64,000 nucleotides of DNA from Shewanella cutis (GTDB lineage: Bacteria; Pseudomonadota; Gammaproteobacteria; Enterobacterales; Shewanellaceae). Made by a program: the position numbers and the translations under genes. This document shows, in pieces, positions 52,111-61,461 of the stretch (position 1 is the stretch's first letter; every line of letters starts with the position of its first letter). The notes under the pieces are model-generated. The model saw only the letters and a program-made list of their open reading frames with translations. It was not told the origin of the DNA and ran no database searches. The stretch covers positions 356,637 to 420,636 of the forward strand of contig NZ_JACSDI010000003.1 in the NCBI RefSeq assembly GCF_022410515.1, given 5' to 3'.

Positions 52111-52640
52111 TAGCGGTCCTCATCATCGTAGTGATCGTAGTAGCCATCTTCCTCTTCGCCTTCATCGTCATCATCCGAATAGTCGGTATAGTCACTGTCT
52201 TCGTCTTCAAAATCATCATCAGTGCTGCGTTTAGGGGCTGGCGTACTTTTACCTTGGTTTTCAAGTAAGTAAAGCACGGCGCAGCTTTCGATCAATAAAT
52301 CTTCTGAATAAGCGCGTACCGCCAACACTAAAGGTAAATCGGCATTGTTAAAGCCGATAGTGACTTTAAACTCATCCCAGTCGGGTTGCGTTGCGGTATT
52401 GATCCAGTGAGCCCATTTGAGCTTGGCGTCACTGGGGAATTTTACTCTGCCATAAAGTGCGACTGGCAGATACTCAGGCACTGACTCGAGCATTTTAGGG
52501 TCAGCCTGCAATACTTTTTTGATTTGACTGGTAAATTGCTCCAGAGCCTTAGGAGTATCAGGGTCATCATAGGACTCGATATTGTCGTAGGCATTGGTTT
52601 TAAGCTCATTAATGCGTGAGATATTCAGTTTTTTGGCCAT
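52110..52640 (-). CDS. unrecognised protein with acidic Asp/Glu/Tyr tail, first gene of unknown operon
   Basis: 176 residues from the ATG at 52640 (an ATG two codons earlier, 52646, is also possible; neither has a strong ribosome site). Seen: a globular part with [23 protein letters not shown] and [21 protein letters not shown], then a tail from about residue 133 composed almost wholly of Asp, Glu, Ser and Tyr ([20 protein letters not shown] and YYDHYDDED). I do not recognise it. The tail repeats the acidic style of the next gene's product, which suggests a common basic partner; this is inference. Confidence 0.75.
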   Translation of the reverse strand: MAKKLNISRINELKTNAYDNIESYDDPDTPKALEQFTSQIKKVLQADPKMLESVPEYLPVALYGRVKFPSDAKLKWAHWINTATQPDWDEFKVTIGFNNADLPLVLAVRAYSEDLLIESCAVLYLLENQGKSTPAPKRSTDDDFEDEDSDYTDYSDDDDEGEEEDGYYDHYDDEDR

Positions 52641-52765
52641 GGGCATGTCTCGAAATATAAGCGCTAAAACAAATAGCTTATCGAAATAAAACGTACCGAA
52701 ATAAATTGCTCAACATCAGGAGCTGCGAATTTAACCGCTCGTTTATTTGGTACTCAAAATAAATA

Positions 52766-53050
52766 TTAAGGGTAGAACTGATCCCATAATTCGCGCATGG
52801 CGCTATTGGGGTCGGTCACTATCACGTTGTTGAAATCTCGGATAAACGCATTTCTAAGCTTAGGATCTGATAGGACTTCATACGCTTTTTTAACGCGTTC
52901 AAGTTGTTGTGATGCTTGCTCTTTTTCTTCATCAGAGGCACCTAGCAACTTGTCGGGATGATATTTGTTTGAGAGCCGGCGATAGGCTTTTTTAATGTCG
53001 TCTTCTTTGGCACTAGGTTTGATACCAAGCACACTAAAGTGGTTAATCAT
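52766..53050 (-). CDS. J-domain protein (DnaJ-like)
   Basis: 94 residues, consisting of little more than a J domain, a co-chaperone module that stimulates DnaK ATPase. The ATG at 53050 starts MINHFSVLGIKPSAKEDDIK, a standard J-domain opening; a longer reading frame upstream would add unrelated sequence. Seen: KAYRRLSNKYHPDKL with the essential HPD, then KEQASQQLERVKKAYEVLSDP. The short tail has NAFIRDFNNVIV and ends ELWDQFYP. It lies 126 bp upstream of the unknown three-gene operon on the same strand, so it may be functionally linked. Confidence 0.9.
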   Translation of the reverse strand: MINHFSVLGIKPSAKEDDIKKAYRRLSNKYHPDKLLGASDEEKEQASQQLERVKKAYEVLSDPKLRNAFIRDFNNVIVTDPNSAMRELWDQFYP

Positions 53051-53462
53051 ATTTGTACCTGCAGGCGATGGGTTGGTATCGCAAGATAAAGCTTGAGTGC
53101 TGATTATCTGCCAATTTGTGGAATTATGATTAGTCAGCGACGGATCATAACAGAAATGCTTGTTGGGCGGCAAACGACGATGGCTGCATTTAGAGGGAAA
53201 AGTGAATCCGTAACTGGGAGTTGTGAAAATCGGCAACTGTACAGGCAAAAGGCATTAGTTTGCTAAGGTGCAATAGACACAAATGTCAGTTCAGAAAGCT
53301 ATTTCTGTTCGAGTTAACGGCTTAGTTTTCGTAAGGCACATTCCGAATGTAGTTAGCGCAATTCGATAAACGATTAAGGCAAATCAGGCAAAACTCAAGT
53401 CAAGATGTATTTCGGGTATAAAAAACAGCTTATGCTGGCCTAGTCGTTATTTTTGTATAAAT
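53051..53462. other. gene-free region left of the tRNA array
   Basis: 412 bp. The part up to about 53400 shows no gene, repeat or hairpin that I can support. Its last 50 bp are a partial copy of the spacer found between array units, including TATTTCGGGTATAA and CAGC-TTAT-GCTG (from about 53427). Confidence 0.5.
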
Positions 53463-53545
53463 TGGTTGCGGGAGCCGGATTTGAACCGACGACCTTCGCC
53501 CGGGGTTTATAAAGGCTTGAGCCAGACGAGCTGCCATATTGCAAC
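53463..53545 (-). pseudogene. tRNA(fMet)-like unit with anticodon-arm insertion and exchanged 5' end (unit 9 in transcription order)
   Basis: The 3' half (T arm, TCCCGCAACCA end) is intact. The anticodon arm reads TCTGG, then a long loop with TTTATAAA, then CCCGGGCG, so the normal stem is broken. The 5' side of the acceptor and D arm is replaced by GTTGCAATATGGCA; GTTGC can pair with GCAAC at the 3' end. Most diverged variant. Confidence 0.75.
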
Positions 53546-53573
53546 GCTATAGATAAATTTCGGGTATAAAAAA

Positions 53574-53590
53574 ACCAGCTTATGCTGGCC
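53574..53590 (-). terminator. array terminator hairpin, copy 1
   Basis: CCAGC (53575-53579), loop, GCTGG (53584-53588). On the minus strand this reads GCCAGC-ATAA-GCTGG followed by at least seven Ts. Confidence 0.75.
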
Positions 53591-53612
53591 TAGTAGTTAT
53601 TTTTGTATAAAT

Positions 53613-53695
53613 TGGTTGCGGTAGCCGGATTTGAACCAACGACCTTCGCTCGGGGTTTATAAAGAGTTGAGCCCGACGAGCTGCCATATTGCAAC
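53613..53695 (-). pseudogene. tRNA(fMet)-like unit with anticodon-arm insertion and exchanged 5' end (unit 8)
   Basis: Same layout as unit 9: insertion loop CTCAACTCTTTATAAAC between TCGGG and CCCGA, plus GCG after the arm, and 5' side GTTGCAATATGGCA. Acceptor 3' strand is mutated (TACCGCA). Confidence 0.75.
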
Positions 53696-53723
53696 TCTGT
53701 AGATAAATTTCGGGTACAAAAAA

Positions 53724-53740
53724 ACCAGCTTATGCTGGCC
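53724..53740 (-). terminator. array terminator hairpin, copy 2
   Basis: CCAGC (53725-53729) / GCTGG (53734-53738), with the T run on the minus strand. Confidence 0.75.
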
Positions 53741-53762
53741 TAGTCATGATTTCTATATTAAT

Positions 53763-53853
53763 TGGCTGCGGGAGCCTGATTTGAACCGACGACCTTCGCT
53801 CGGGGTTTATAAAGAGTTGAGCCCGACGAGCTACCATGCTGCTCCATCCCGCG
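53763..53853 (-). pseudogene. tRNA(fMet)-like unit with anticodon-arm insertion but normal acceptor (unit 7)
   Basis: 91 nt, i.e. 77 plus a net 14. It keeps CGCGGGA at the 5' end and TCCCGCAGCCA at the 3' end, so the acceptor stem pairs, but the anticodon arm has the insertion with TTTATAAA and the T stem has one mismatch (GTCGG/CAGGC). It is the only insertion-bearing unit with a full tRNA 5' half. Confidence 0.8.
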
Positions 53854-53890
53854 TCCGATATCTATTTGTATTACTTATATTTGCTTCAAA

Positions 53891-53973
53891 TGGTTGCGGG
53901 AGCTGGATTTGAACCAACGACCTTCGCTCGGGGTTTATAAAGAGTTGAGCCCGACGAGCTACCATATTGCAAC
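53891..53973 (-). pseudogene. tRNA(fMet)-like unit with anticodon-arm insertion and exchanged 5' end (unit 6)
   Basis: T arm GTTGG/CCAGC identical to that of the first intact gene. Insertion as in units 7 and 8; 5' side is GTTGCAATATGGTA in place of the acceptor and D-arm 5' strands. Confidence 0.75.
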
Positions 53974-54001
53974 TCTGTAGATAAATTTCGGGTACAAAAA
54001 A

Positions 54002-54018
54002 ACCAGCTTATGCTGGCC
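54002..54018 (-). terminator. array terminator hairpin, copy 3, after the last intact tRNA gene
   Basis: CCAGC (54003-54007) / GCTGG (54012-54016) with eight Ts on the minus strand, 25 bp after the 3' end of the intact gene at 54041. It probably ends the functional transcript. Confidence 0.8.
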
Positions 54019-54040
54019 TAGGCGAGATTTTTGTATTAAT

Positions 54041-54117
<77 letters not shown>

Positions 54118-54164
54118 TCCGATTTATACTGTTGATCACTGTTTTAATTCTGTCATCTTAGAAT

Positions 54165-54233
54165 TGGTTGCGGGAGCCGGATTAGAACCGACGACCTTCG
54201 CCCGTTGTTTATAAAGAGTTGAGCCCGACGAGC
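54165..54233 (-). pseudogene. truncated tRNA(fMet)-like unit with anticodon-arm insertion (unit 4)
   Basis: The 3' half and anticodon arm are present, the latter with the TTTATAAA insertion (and CAACGGGC instead of CCCCGAGC). The T loop has TTCTAAT for TTCAAAT. Homology stops after GCTCG; no D-arm or acceptor 5' strand follows. It sits between intact units 3 and 5. Confidence 0.75.
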
Positions 54234-54264
54234 GGTTTCTTTTTATAAACGGATACATCTAAAT

Positions 54265-54341
<77 letters not shown>

Positions 54342-54388
54342 TCCGATTTATACTGTTGATCACTGTTTTAATTCTGTCATCTTAGAAT

Positions 54389-54465
<77 letters not shown>

Positions 54466-54502
54466 TCCGATATCTATTTGTATTACTTATATTTGCTTCA
54501 AA

Positions 54503-54579
<77 letters not shown>

Positions 54580-54600
54580 TCCGTCTTCAAAGCGGGGCAG

Positions 54601-54629
54601 ACTATAACGGCAGCGCGGTGGCATTGCAA
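54601..54629 (-). promoter_or_regulatory. promoter of the tRNA(fMet) array (minus strand)
   Basis: On the minus strand: TTGCAA (54624-54629), 17-bp spacer, TATAGT (54601-54606), then a G+C-rich discriminator CTGCCCCGC, the form expected of a stringently controlled stable-RNA promoter. I see no comparable promoter inside the array. Confidence 0.85.
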
Positions 54630-54796
54630 GGAGGAATTCTAAAAAAACGGACGAATGCTTAAATATAAAGCGTAGTGCGGGTAATTCATCCATTATTGGC
54701 CGCGATATGGGATTTTAGTGGATTAAAAGCGGGTCAACAGCCTGACTAAATCGAGTTTTGGCTAATAACTGTTTATCTTTTATGTTGCTTCGCAGG

Positions 54797-54802
54797 TATA
54801 AT
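54797..54802 (+). promoter_or_regulatory. -10 element of the rlmL promoter
   Basis: Perfect TATAAT 35 bp before the rlmL ATG. The -35 is weak (TTTATC or TATCTT near 54772-54779). Confidence 0.5.
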
Positions 54803-54836
54803 GTCGGTTTGATTTTGACTGCGTATTGATTATCCC

Positions 54837-56972
54837 ATGCTTAATTTTTTTGCTGCCGCCCCTAAGGGCTTTGAATATAGCTTAGCCCAAGAACTGACAG
54901 AATTTGGTGCGACTGAGATTAAAGAAAGTGTAGCCGGTGTCTATTTTACCGCGCCTCTCACCTTAGCGTATCGTATTACCCTGTGGACGCGTTTAGCCAG
55001 CCGTATTGTACTGGTGATCTATAAGGGCCCCTGTGAGTCGGCGGAGCAGTTATATAATGCAGCCTACTGTATTGATTGGTCTGCACATTTCTCTAATCGC
55101 AACACCTTTAGTATCGATTTCCATGGCACGGGTGGTTTTATTAACAATACCCAGTTTGGTGCGCTAAAGATTAAAGATGCAATTGTTGACCGTTTCCGTG
55201 ATGACGGTGATGCCCGTCCAAACGTCGCCCGTATCGATGCCGACATTAAAGTTGATGCCCATTTTCGCAATGGGGTCATTACCATTGCGATGAATTTTTC
55301 TGGTCCATCACTGCACCAACGCGGTTATCGTTCAACCACGGGGGAGGCGCCTTTAAAAGAAAACCTCGCGGCGAATATGCTGGTTCGCAGTGGCTGGAAA
55401 GCAGCCCCAACCACCTTACTCGATCCCTTCTGCGGTAGCGGTACAGTGTTGATTGAAGCGGCTTTGATGGCCGCCGATATTGCTCCTGGTCTACAACGCA
55501 GCCGTTTTGGTTTCGAACATTGGCGTCGTCACGATAAGGCCACTTGGCACGAAATTGTCGAAGAAGCTAAAGCGCGTGCTTCGCTTGGGGTGAAGCGCTG
55601 CGAAGTGAAGTTCTATGGCTCGGATATCGACTCACGCCTAGTGGCGCTAGCAAAACGTAATGCACAAAATGCCGGCGTGCTTGAACTGATTGAGTTTAAG
55701 GTGGCAAATGCCCTTAATGTAGAGCCGCCAGCGGCTGAAGGTTACCTCATCACCAACCCTCCTTACGGTGAGCGTTTAGGCAGTGTGTCTGAGCTGTTGC
55801 AGCTGTACTATCAATTAGGCGATAAATTCAAAAAAGAATTTGGTGGCTGGAAAGTGGCCATGCTGTGTAGCGATATCGAGCTTATCTCAGCACTGAAACT
55901 TAAAGCCGATAAACAGATGAAGATGTTTAATGGCGCCCTAGAATGTGCCTTTAACTTATACACGCTTCACGCACAAAGTACCCGCCGCGATACGCCAGTA
56001 TTGCCAGAGGGCGTCGATATTGCTGATATCGCCCCCGCTTTTGCTAACCGTATTAAGAAAAACGCTAAGCAATTTGAAAAGTGGGCCCAAAAAGAGGGGA
56101 TCGATAGTTATCGCCTCTATGATGCTGACATTCCGGAATACAACGTCGCGGTCGATAAGTATCTTGATTATGTTGTGGTACAAGAATACATGGCACCAGC
56201 CAGTATTCCTGAGGCCGTCACGAAACGTCGTTTAAGCGATGTGCTGCTGGCTTTGCCTGCGGCGATTGGTGTCGATCCACACAAAATCATTATGAAGACC
56301 CGCGAGCGTCAAAAGGGCACTAGTCAATACCAAAAGCTGGATGAACGTAAGTTAGAGCTTATCACCACTGAATATGGCGCTAAATTTAAGCTGAACCTGA
56401 CGGGTTATTTAGATACTGGGCTGTTCCTCGATCATCGATTAACTCGCCGTTTGGTGGGGCAAAAATCCAAGGGCCGCCGAGTACTGAATTTATTCTCTTA
56501 TACGGGCTCAGCTTCGGTGCATGCCGCGTTAGGCGGGGCAAAGTCAGTCACGACTGTCGATATGTCAAACACTTATCTTGCTTGGGCGAAAGAGAACTTT
56601 GCCCTTAACAATCTCAGTGGCAAACAATATGAGTTTGTTCAGGCTGACTGCTTGCAGTGGATCCGCGATTGTAACGAACAATATGATTTGATTTTTATCG
56701 ATCCGCCCACCTTCTCAAATTCCAAGCGCATGGAAGACTCCTTCGATGTGCAACGTGATCATGTAAATTTACTCGGTATGCTAATCAAGCTGTTAAGTCC
56801 AAACGGTGAATTGGTGTTCTCTAACAATAAGCGCAAGTTTAAGATGGACATTGAGACTTTAACCAAAATGAAGATTAAGGTGCAAAACATCGACGACATG
56901 ACGTTGCCGCTGGATTACAAACGTAATCCTCATATCCATAACACCTGGTTAATTACCCATGCAGATAAATAA
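54837..56972 (+). CDS. rlmL: bifunctional 23S rRNA methyltransferase RlmL/RlmK
   Basis: Two methyltransferases in one chain: the N-terminal part makes m2G2445 and the C-terminal part m7G2069 in 23S rRNA (E. coli numbering). 711 residues (E. coli 702). Seen: THUMP-containing N-terminal region (about 1-155), first SAM domain with [19 protein letters not shown] (about 198-216) and catalytic NPPYGERLG, then the second with [20 protein letters not shown] (about 543-562) and [12 protein letters not shown]. No frameshift separates the two parts. The next gene overlaps its last 14 nt. Confidence 0.95.
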   Translation: MLNFFAAAPKGFEYSLAQELTEFGATEIKESVAGVYFTAPLTLAYRITLWTRLASRIVLVIYKGPCESAEQLYNAAYCIDWSAHFSNRNTFSIDFHGTGGFINNTQFGALKIKDAIVDRFRDDGDARPNVARIDADIKVDAHFRNGVITIAMNFSGPSLHQRGYRSTTGEAPLKENLAANMLVRSGWKAAPTTLLDPFCGSGTVLIEAALMAADIAPGLQRSRFGFEHWRRHDKATWHEIVEEAKARASLGVKRCEVKFYGSDIDSRLVALAKRNAQNAGVLELIEFKVANALNVEPPAAEGYLITNPPYGERLGSVSELLQLYYQLGDKFKKEFGGWKVAMLCSDIELISALKLKADKQMKMFNGALECAFNLYTLHAQSTRRDTPVLPEGVDIADIAPAFANRIKKNAKQFEKWAQKEGIDSYRLYDADIPEYNVAVDKYLDYVVVQEYMAPASIPEAVTKRRLSDVLLALPAAIGVDPHKIIMKTRERQKGTSQYQKLDERKLELITTEYGAKFKLNLTGYLDTGLFLDHRLTRRLVGQKSKGRRVLNLFSYTGSASVHAALGGAKSVTTVDMSNTYLAWAKENFALNNLSGKQYEFVQADCLQWIRDCNEQYDLIFIDPPTFSNSKRMEDSFDVQRDHVNLLGMLIKLLSPNGELVFSNNKRKFKMDIETLTKMKIKVQNIDDMTLPLDYKRNPHIHNTWLITHADK

Positions 56973-57204
56973 TGCATTGCAGGCAAGCTATGTGTTGTAT
57001 CACACCGAAGGTTGTCACTTGTGCGAACTGGCGGCAGCCTTGTTAAATGCCGCCCAGGTACGTTATACCGCCATCGATATTTGCGATGATGAAACCTTAG
57101 CAGAGCGTTATGGCGTGTCGATTCCTGTGGTTAAAGCCCAGGACGAGCGTTGTTTATGTTGGCCATTTGATGCCACGCAATTACAAGAATTTTTAGGAGC
57201 TTAG
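56959..57204 (+). CDS. glutaredoxin-like protein (DUF836/Glrx-like)
   Basis: 81-residue thioredoxin-fold protein. Seen: [19 protein letters not shown] with a CxxC (Cys-His-Leu-Cys, residues about 19-22), cis-Pro in [10 protein letters not shown], and a short C-terminal helix. The gene starts inside rlmL (14-nt overlap) and ends 1 bp before the uup start, so it is translationally bound to both. Thiol-redox activity is inferred; the substrate is unknown. It has an extra Cys pair, RCLCWPF, near the C terminus. Confidence 0.85.
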   Translation: MQINNALQASYVLYHTEGCHLCELAAALLNAAQVRYTAIDICDDETLAERYGVSIPVVKAQDERCLCWPFDATQLQEFLGA

Positions 57205-57205
57205 T

Positions 57206-59128
57206 TTGAGTCTGGTTCGTATCAATAATGGCTCGTTAGCCTATGGTTACACCCCGCTACTGCAAAATGCCGATTTCACTATCGAGCGCGGCGAGCGGGT
57301 TTGTATTGTTGGCCGTAACGGTGCAGGCAAGTCGAGTTTATTAAAGATTTTATCTGGCGATGTACTGCTCGATGAAGGTGAATTTAACATCGACGGCAGT
57401 GTGACGGTTAGTCGCTTGCAGCAAGACCCACCTAAAGCTGAGCAGGGCACGGTTTACGCCTACATTGCCGCAGGTTTGAAAGAAGTTGGTGAAGCCCTAG
57501 AGCAATATCATCAGTTGTCCCACGATGTCGCTTTTGCTGAGCCTGAGCAAATGGAGCGCATGCTCAATCAGATGCAAAAGCTGCAGGAAACCTTAGATCA
57601 CCATAATGGCTGGCAACTTGACTCGCGGATCAATCAAAATTGTGAGCTTTTGGGGTTAGATCCTGATAAATCTTTAAGTGAGTTATCCGGTGGTTGGCAA
57701 CGTAAAGTGGCTCTTGCCCGTGCGTTAGTCAGTGCGCCAGATTTATTGCTACTCGATGAGCCAACCAACCACCTCGATATCGATACTATTGAATGGCTAG
57801 AAAAATTCCTGCTGGATTTCCAAGGCGCCATCGTATTTATCAGTCACGACAGGGGCTTTATTGCGCGCATGGCTACGCGGATTGTGGATTTAGATCGCGG
57901 TGTTGTGACCTCATGGCCTGGTAATTATCAAGCCTACCTTGATGGTAAGCAGGAATGGCTGCGGGTCGAGGCCGAGAAAAACGCATTATTTGATAAGCGC
58001 TTAGCCGATGAAGAAGTGTGGATCCGCCAAGGTGTTAAGGCGCGTCGTACCCGTAATGAAGGCCGTGTGCGTGCGTTAAAAGCCTTGCGCCAAGAACGCA
58101 GTGAACGTTTAAATCGTCAGGGCAATGCCAAAATGGCGGTGGCCGAAACAGAACGTTCGGGTAAATTGGTCTTTGATGTGAAGGACTTAAACTATAACTT
58201 GCCCGATAAAAATCTGGTAAAAAACTTCAACACCACAGTGCTGCGTGGCGATCGCATCGCGTTGATTGGTCCAAACGGTTGTGGTAAATCGACGTTAATA
58301 AAATTATTGATTGAAAAGCTACAACCTCAATCGGGTGAAGTGAAAGTGGGTACTAAGCTCGAAATTGCCTACTTCGATCAATACCGTGAAGCATTGGATC
58401 CTGAGCAAACCGTTGAAGATAACGTGGGAGAAGGTAAAAAGACCATCACTATCAATGGTCAAGACCGCCATATCCTTAGTTACTTGCAGGATTTTCTGTT
58501 CTCGCCAATGCGTGCCAGAACGCCAGTGAAAGCGTTATCAGGCGGTGAGAAAAACCGTTTATTGCTGGCGAAGTTACTTATTCGTCCCGCAAACCTTATC
58601 ATTCTCGACGAACCGACAAACGATCTTGATATTGAGACCCTAGAATTGCTAGAGTCGCTGCTGACTGAATATGAAGGCACGTTATTACTGGTCAGCCACG
58701 ACCGGGCGTTTATTGATAATACCGTGACCAGCAGCTGGTGGTATGCCGGCAATGGTCACTGGACAGAGTATGTTGGCGGTTATCAGGATGCTATCGATCA
58801 AGGTGCAAAGTTTTATTCTGAGGAACCTAGTCAGACAAACACGGTCGAAGCACCTGCGACCGCAAAAACCGCTGAGGTTAAAGTGGCAGAGCCTGCCAAA
58901 GCCGCAAAAAAACTGTCCTATAAATTACAGCGTGAATTAGAGGCTATGCCTGAGCTGATGGAGAAATTAGAGGCCGAAATCCTCGAGTTGCAAACTACAG
59001 TGGCGAGCCCAGATTTTTATAGTCAGACGCAGGATAAAATCAATCAGGTATTGAGCCTGTTAGCGGATAAAGAAAAGCAATTGGAAGTTTGCTTCGAGCG
59101 ATGGGAAGAGCTTGAGTCACTGAAGTAA
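57206..59128 (+). CDS. uup: ABC-F ATPase Uup
   Basis: Soluble duplicated ABC ATPase of the ABC-F class that acts on ribosomes or DNA; in E. coli loss of Uup raises precise transposon excision. 640 residues. Seen: first Walker A GRNGAGKSS and signature LSGGWQRKVALARAL, an inter-domain linker with WIRQGVKARRTRNEGRVRAL (the P-site tRNA-interaction motif of the family), second Walker A GPNGCGKST and signature LSGGEKNRLLLAKLL, and a C-terminal coiled coil (about 565-640). Start is TTG with AGGAG at 57195-57199. It is translationally close to the glutaredoxin-like gene. Confidence 0.94.
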   Translation: MSLVRINNGSLAYGYTPLLQNADFTIERGERVCIVGRNGAGKSSLLKILSGDVLLDEGEFNIDGSVTVSRLQQDPPKAEQGTVYAYIAAGLKEVGEALEQYHQLSHDVAFAEPEQMERMLNQMQKLQETLDHHNGWQLDSRINQNCELLGLDPDKSLSELSGGWQRKVALARALVSAPDLLLLDEPTNHLDIDTIEWLEKFLLDFQGAIVFISHDRGFIARMATRIVDLDRGVVTSWPGNYQAYLDGKQEWLRVEAEKNALFDKRLADEEVWIRQGVKARRTRNEGRVRALKALRQERSERLNRQGNAKMAVAETERSGKLVFDVKDLNYNLPDKNLVKNFNTTVLRGDRIALIGPNGCGKSTLIKLLIEKLQPQSGEVKVGTKLEIAYFDQYREALDPEQTVEDNVGEGKKTITINGQDRHILSYLQDFLFSPMRARTPVKALSGGEKNRLLLAKLLIRPANLIILDEPTNDLDIETLELLESLLTEYEGTLLLVSHDRAFIDNTVTSSWWYAGNGHWTEYVGGYQDAIDQGAKFYSEEPSQTNTVEAPATAKTAEVKVAEPAKAAKKLSYKLQRELEAMPELMEKLEAEILELQTTVASPDFYSQTQDKINQVLSLLADKEKQLEVCFERWEELESLK

Positions 59129-59156
59129 ACCAATAATAAAAATGGGAATAGAATTA

Positions 59157-60989
59157 ATGAAGTCAAAGTTGGATAAAGCCCTGTCCTTGGTTGCCTTAGG
59201 TGTCCTTGGCGTATTACACAGTGCCCATGCTGCACCAGTTTATGAAATTGTTAACATTGAAAATTATGATTTGCAACGTACAGGTACCCTCGAAGGTGCC
59301 CGTAATGGTTACGCTTTAGGCATCAATGCTAACGATGAGTTGGTTGGTATTGCTAAAGGTAAGAAAAAACTCAGTACATCTGATGTCGAAGGTGGGATTA
59401 TCGACGTTGAAGATGGTATCGCTCCAGAGGAAACCATCACCTATTCAATTACGGCGGCGATTGTTGCCAACAACTTTGCCTTTATTGCGGCGCAAAATGG
59501 TGCGGCTGGTGCTTGGTTGCCAACTTTCGATAGTATCAATGGCACCACGCCACCAAGTGATACTTCGGTTGTCAACTCTGTCGACACTTTTTACTACGAC
59601 ATCAATGATGCAGGCCTGAAAGTGGGCAGCATGACGGCCCCTGAAAAGAAAACAGAAAATACCGCGACAACAGATAATACCACCGACTACTGGTATTATC
59701 GTGATTACGAGTACCGTGGTGTTGCCAAAGTGGGGGACACCGAAATCCCATTACCGCCTCCCTATACTCAGTATGTTAAGGACGATAAAACGGTTCAACT
59801 GGGCGGTTGGTCAGCGGCGACAGCGGTAAACAATAATAACTTAGTAGTGGGTTACGCCAGTACAGATATCAGCAAATATGGTGCTGATCGTGTGGCTTAC
59901 TGTTTAAGCACTGATAACACTTTACCGTTAGATGTGTGTATTCAGCGTGAACAATACCCTAATGACCAAGGCACGCGTAACATTCAGTACCAAACGCGTG
60001 CTTTCATTTGGCAATTGGAAAATGGTGCTGCCACAGGTACAGCATTACCGCTTGGATTAACACCTGCAAGTGATAACACGCTGACATTTACCGCGCAGGC
60101 ATTGGGCGTAAATAATGACGGCGTGGTGGCTGGTCGCTCGCACGTTTATCGTTATGGTGATACCGGTAGGCTACATCAAGATGCGGCTTATTGGAGTAAA
60201 GATGCTGAGGGTAAATACCAATATCATTGGATCCCAATGGCTGACGCTGTTTCGAGCTCTATTGCCTATGATGTAAACGACAATGGTATCGTTGTCGGTA
60301 GCTATCGCAGTTATATCTCAGGTTATTTACGCGATAAATTCTTCTATTTTGATATCAATACCCCGGATGTGCCTTACGTCACGCCCAATGATTTTGCTGC
60401 AACTACGACAGATTTGTCTAGCAAACCTAAAGATATTAATAATAAAGGCCAGATAGTTGGTTACATTGAAACCACCTATGACAAAGAAAAACCGCGTCCT
60501 AAGGCTGGCTTCCTGTATGAGAAATCAACGGGTGAATTTAGTAACCTCAACACATTGCTGACATGTGAATCTAAGGGCTTTGAAAAGGGTGCAGATGGCA
60601 ATTGGACTCGCCATAAGGTTGAAGTGCAGGACGGTACTGGCAAAGTACTCAGCTATAACAGCGATATCCAGGTGGTAGAAGCGTCAAGCATTAATGAAGA
60701 TGGTACCATTGTGGGGACTGCCTTTATTCGTAAGCCTTCTTATCAATTCGATAAGAATGGCAACATTATTGTTGGCGAAAACGGCTTACCTCTGTTTGAA
60801 CTCAGTGGCAATGGCGAACCTGTTACCGCCTACGTTCCTCGTATGGTGGTGCTTAAACCCGCAACCAATGGGCAAGCTTGTACTGTGGATGACAGCACAG
60901 ATACGGGCAATTATGAACGTCAAGGCGCCGCATCACTTGCGTGGTTACTTGCCTTACCGTTAGTTTGGTTGCGTCGTCGCGTTCGCTAG
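59157..60989 (+). CDS. DUF3466 family exported protein with GlyGly-CTERM-like tail
   Basis: 610-residue surface protein of unknown function, chosen from ATG 59157 (GGGAAT 8-9 bases upstream); an ATG 15 bases earlier is in frame. Seen: signal peptide (about 1-25, ending HSAHA), then repeated short motifs of the type AYDVNDNGIVVGSY, ALGVNNDGVVAGRS, DINNKGQIVGYIE and SINEDGTIVGTA, the typical DUF3466 repeats (about 60-540). The C terminus is GAASLAWLLALPLVWLRRRV, a hydrophobic helix then Arg cluster, like a rhombosortase-processed GlyGly-CTERM sorting signal. It follows uup by 28 bp, and a strong terminator follows. Confidence 0.85.
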   Translation: MKSKLDKALSLVALGVLGVLHSAHAAPVYEIVNIENYDLQRTGTLEGARNGYALGINANDELVGIAKGKKKLSTSDVEGGIIDVEDGIAPEETITYSITAAIVANNFAFIAAQNGAAGAWLPTFDSINGTTPPSDTSVVNSVDTFYYDINDAGLKVGSMTAPEKKTENTATTDNTTDYWYYRDYEYRGVAKVGDTEIPLPPPYTQYVKDDKTVQLGGWSAATAVNNNNLVVGYASTDISKYGADRVAYCLSTDNTLPLDVCIQREQYPNDQGTRNIQYQTRAFIWQLENGAATGTALPLGLTPASDNTLTFTAQALGVNNDGVVAGRSHVYRYGDTGRLHQDAAYWSKDAEGKYQYHWIPMADAVSSSIAYDVNDNGIVVGSYRSYISGYLRDKFFYFDINTPDVPYVTPNDFAATTTDLSSKPKDINNKGQIVGYIETTYDKEKPRPKAGFLYEKSTGEFSNLNTLLTCESKGFEKGADGNWTRHKVEVQDGTGKVLSYNSDIQVVEASSINEDGTIVGTAFIRKPSYQFDKNGNIIVGENGLPLFELSGNGEPVTAYVPRMVVLKPATNGQACTVDDSTDTGNYERQGAASLAWLLALPLVWLRRRVR

Positions 60990-61012
60990 TTTTTAAGCTT
61001 GAATTCAGACTC

Positions 61013-61046
61013 AAAAAATCGAGGCAAAATGCCTCGATTTTTTTTA
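61013..61046 (+). terminator. terminator of the uup-DUF3466 region
   Basis: Perfect 14-bp stem AAAAAATCGAGGCA (61013-61026) / TGCCTCGATTTTTT (61030-61043), loop AAA, followed by TT. Confidence 0.92.
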
Positions 61047-61176
61047 ATCATGATCTCAATAGTTTAATAAATAGTCGATAAAATGAACAATTTTTTGATT
61101 GATCTCAGCGTTGAAAAGCACTATTTCTATGGGTGAAGCTGTTGCTTCTATTTCACGTAGAACAGAGGACGCTTGC

Positions 61177-61353
61177 ATGAAAAGACAAAAACGAGATCGT
61201 TTAGACAGAGCTTTTTCAAAAGGATTCCAAGCCGGTATTGGTGGACGCTCTAAAGAGCTTTGTCCTTATGCAAATCTTGATTCGCGATCACAGTGGTTAG
61301 GTGGTTGGCGTGAAGGTGTTGATGGCCGAGTTAATGGGCTATTTAATAAATAG
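61177..61353 (+). CDS. rmf: ribosome modulation factor
   Basis: Small basic protein that turns 70S ribosomes into inactive 100S dimers in stationary phase. 58 residues from the ATG at 61177 with AGAGGA just upstream; a longer in-frame start 78 bases earlier is rejected because RMF begins MKRQKRDRL. Seen: MKRQKRDRLDRAFSKGFQAG, GRSKELCPY and SQWLGGWREGVDGRV, near-identical to E. coli RMF. It is next to fabA as in E. coli. The promoter lies between the DUF3466 terminator and the ATG, but no clear boxes are seen. Confidence 0.96.
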   Translation: MKRQKRDRLDRAFSKGFQAGIGGRSKELCPYANLDSRSQWLGGWREGVDGRVNGLFNK

Positions 61354-61407
61354 CGAGTTTTTCTCGCAGTTAAATAGCCCTGAACAGACAGAGTAATGCA
61401 GCATAAT

Positions 61408-61430
61408 TGCCCTCAGATGAGGGCATTTTT
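61408..61430 (+). terminator. terminator of rmf
   Basis: TGCCCTC (61408-61414), loop AGAT, GAGGGCA (61419-61425), followed by TTTTTGTG. Convergent fabA ends 32 bp further. Confidence 0.85.
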
Positions 61431-61461
61431 GTGTCTATTGGATCATGTAGGGTAAAGCGAA

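Noticed and set aside
53051..53248. N-terminal extension of the J-domain protein by 66 residues
   Set aside because: The added sequence has no domain character, and the J domain begins normally at the internal ATG at 53050.
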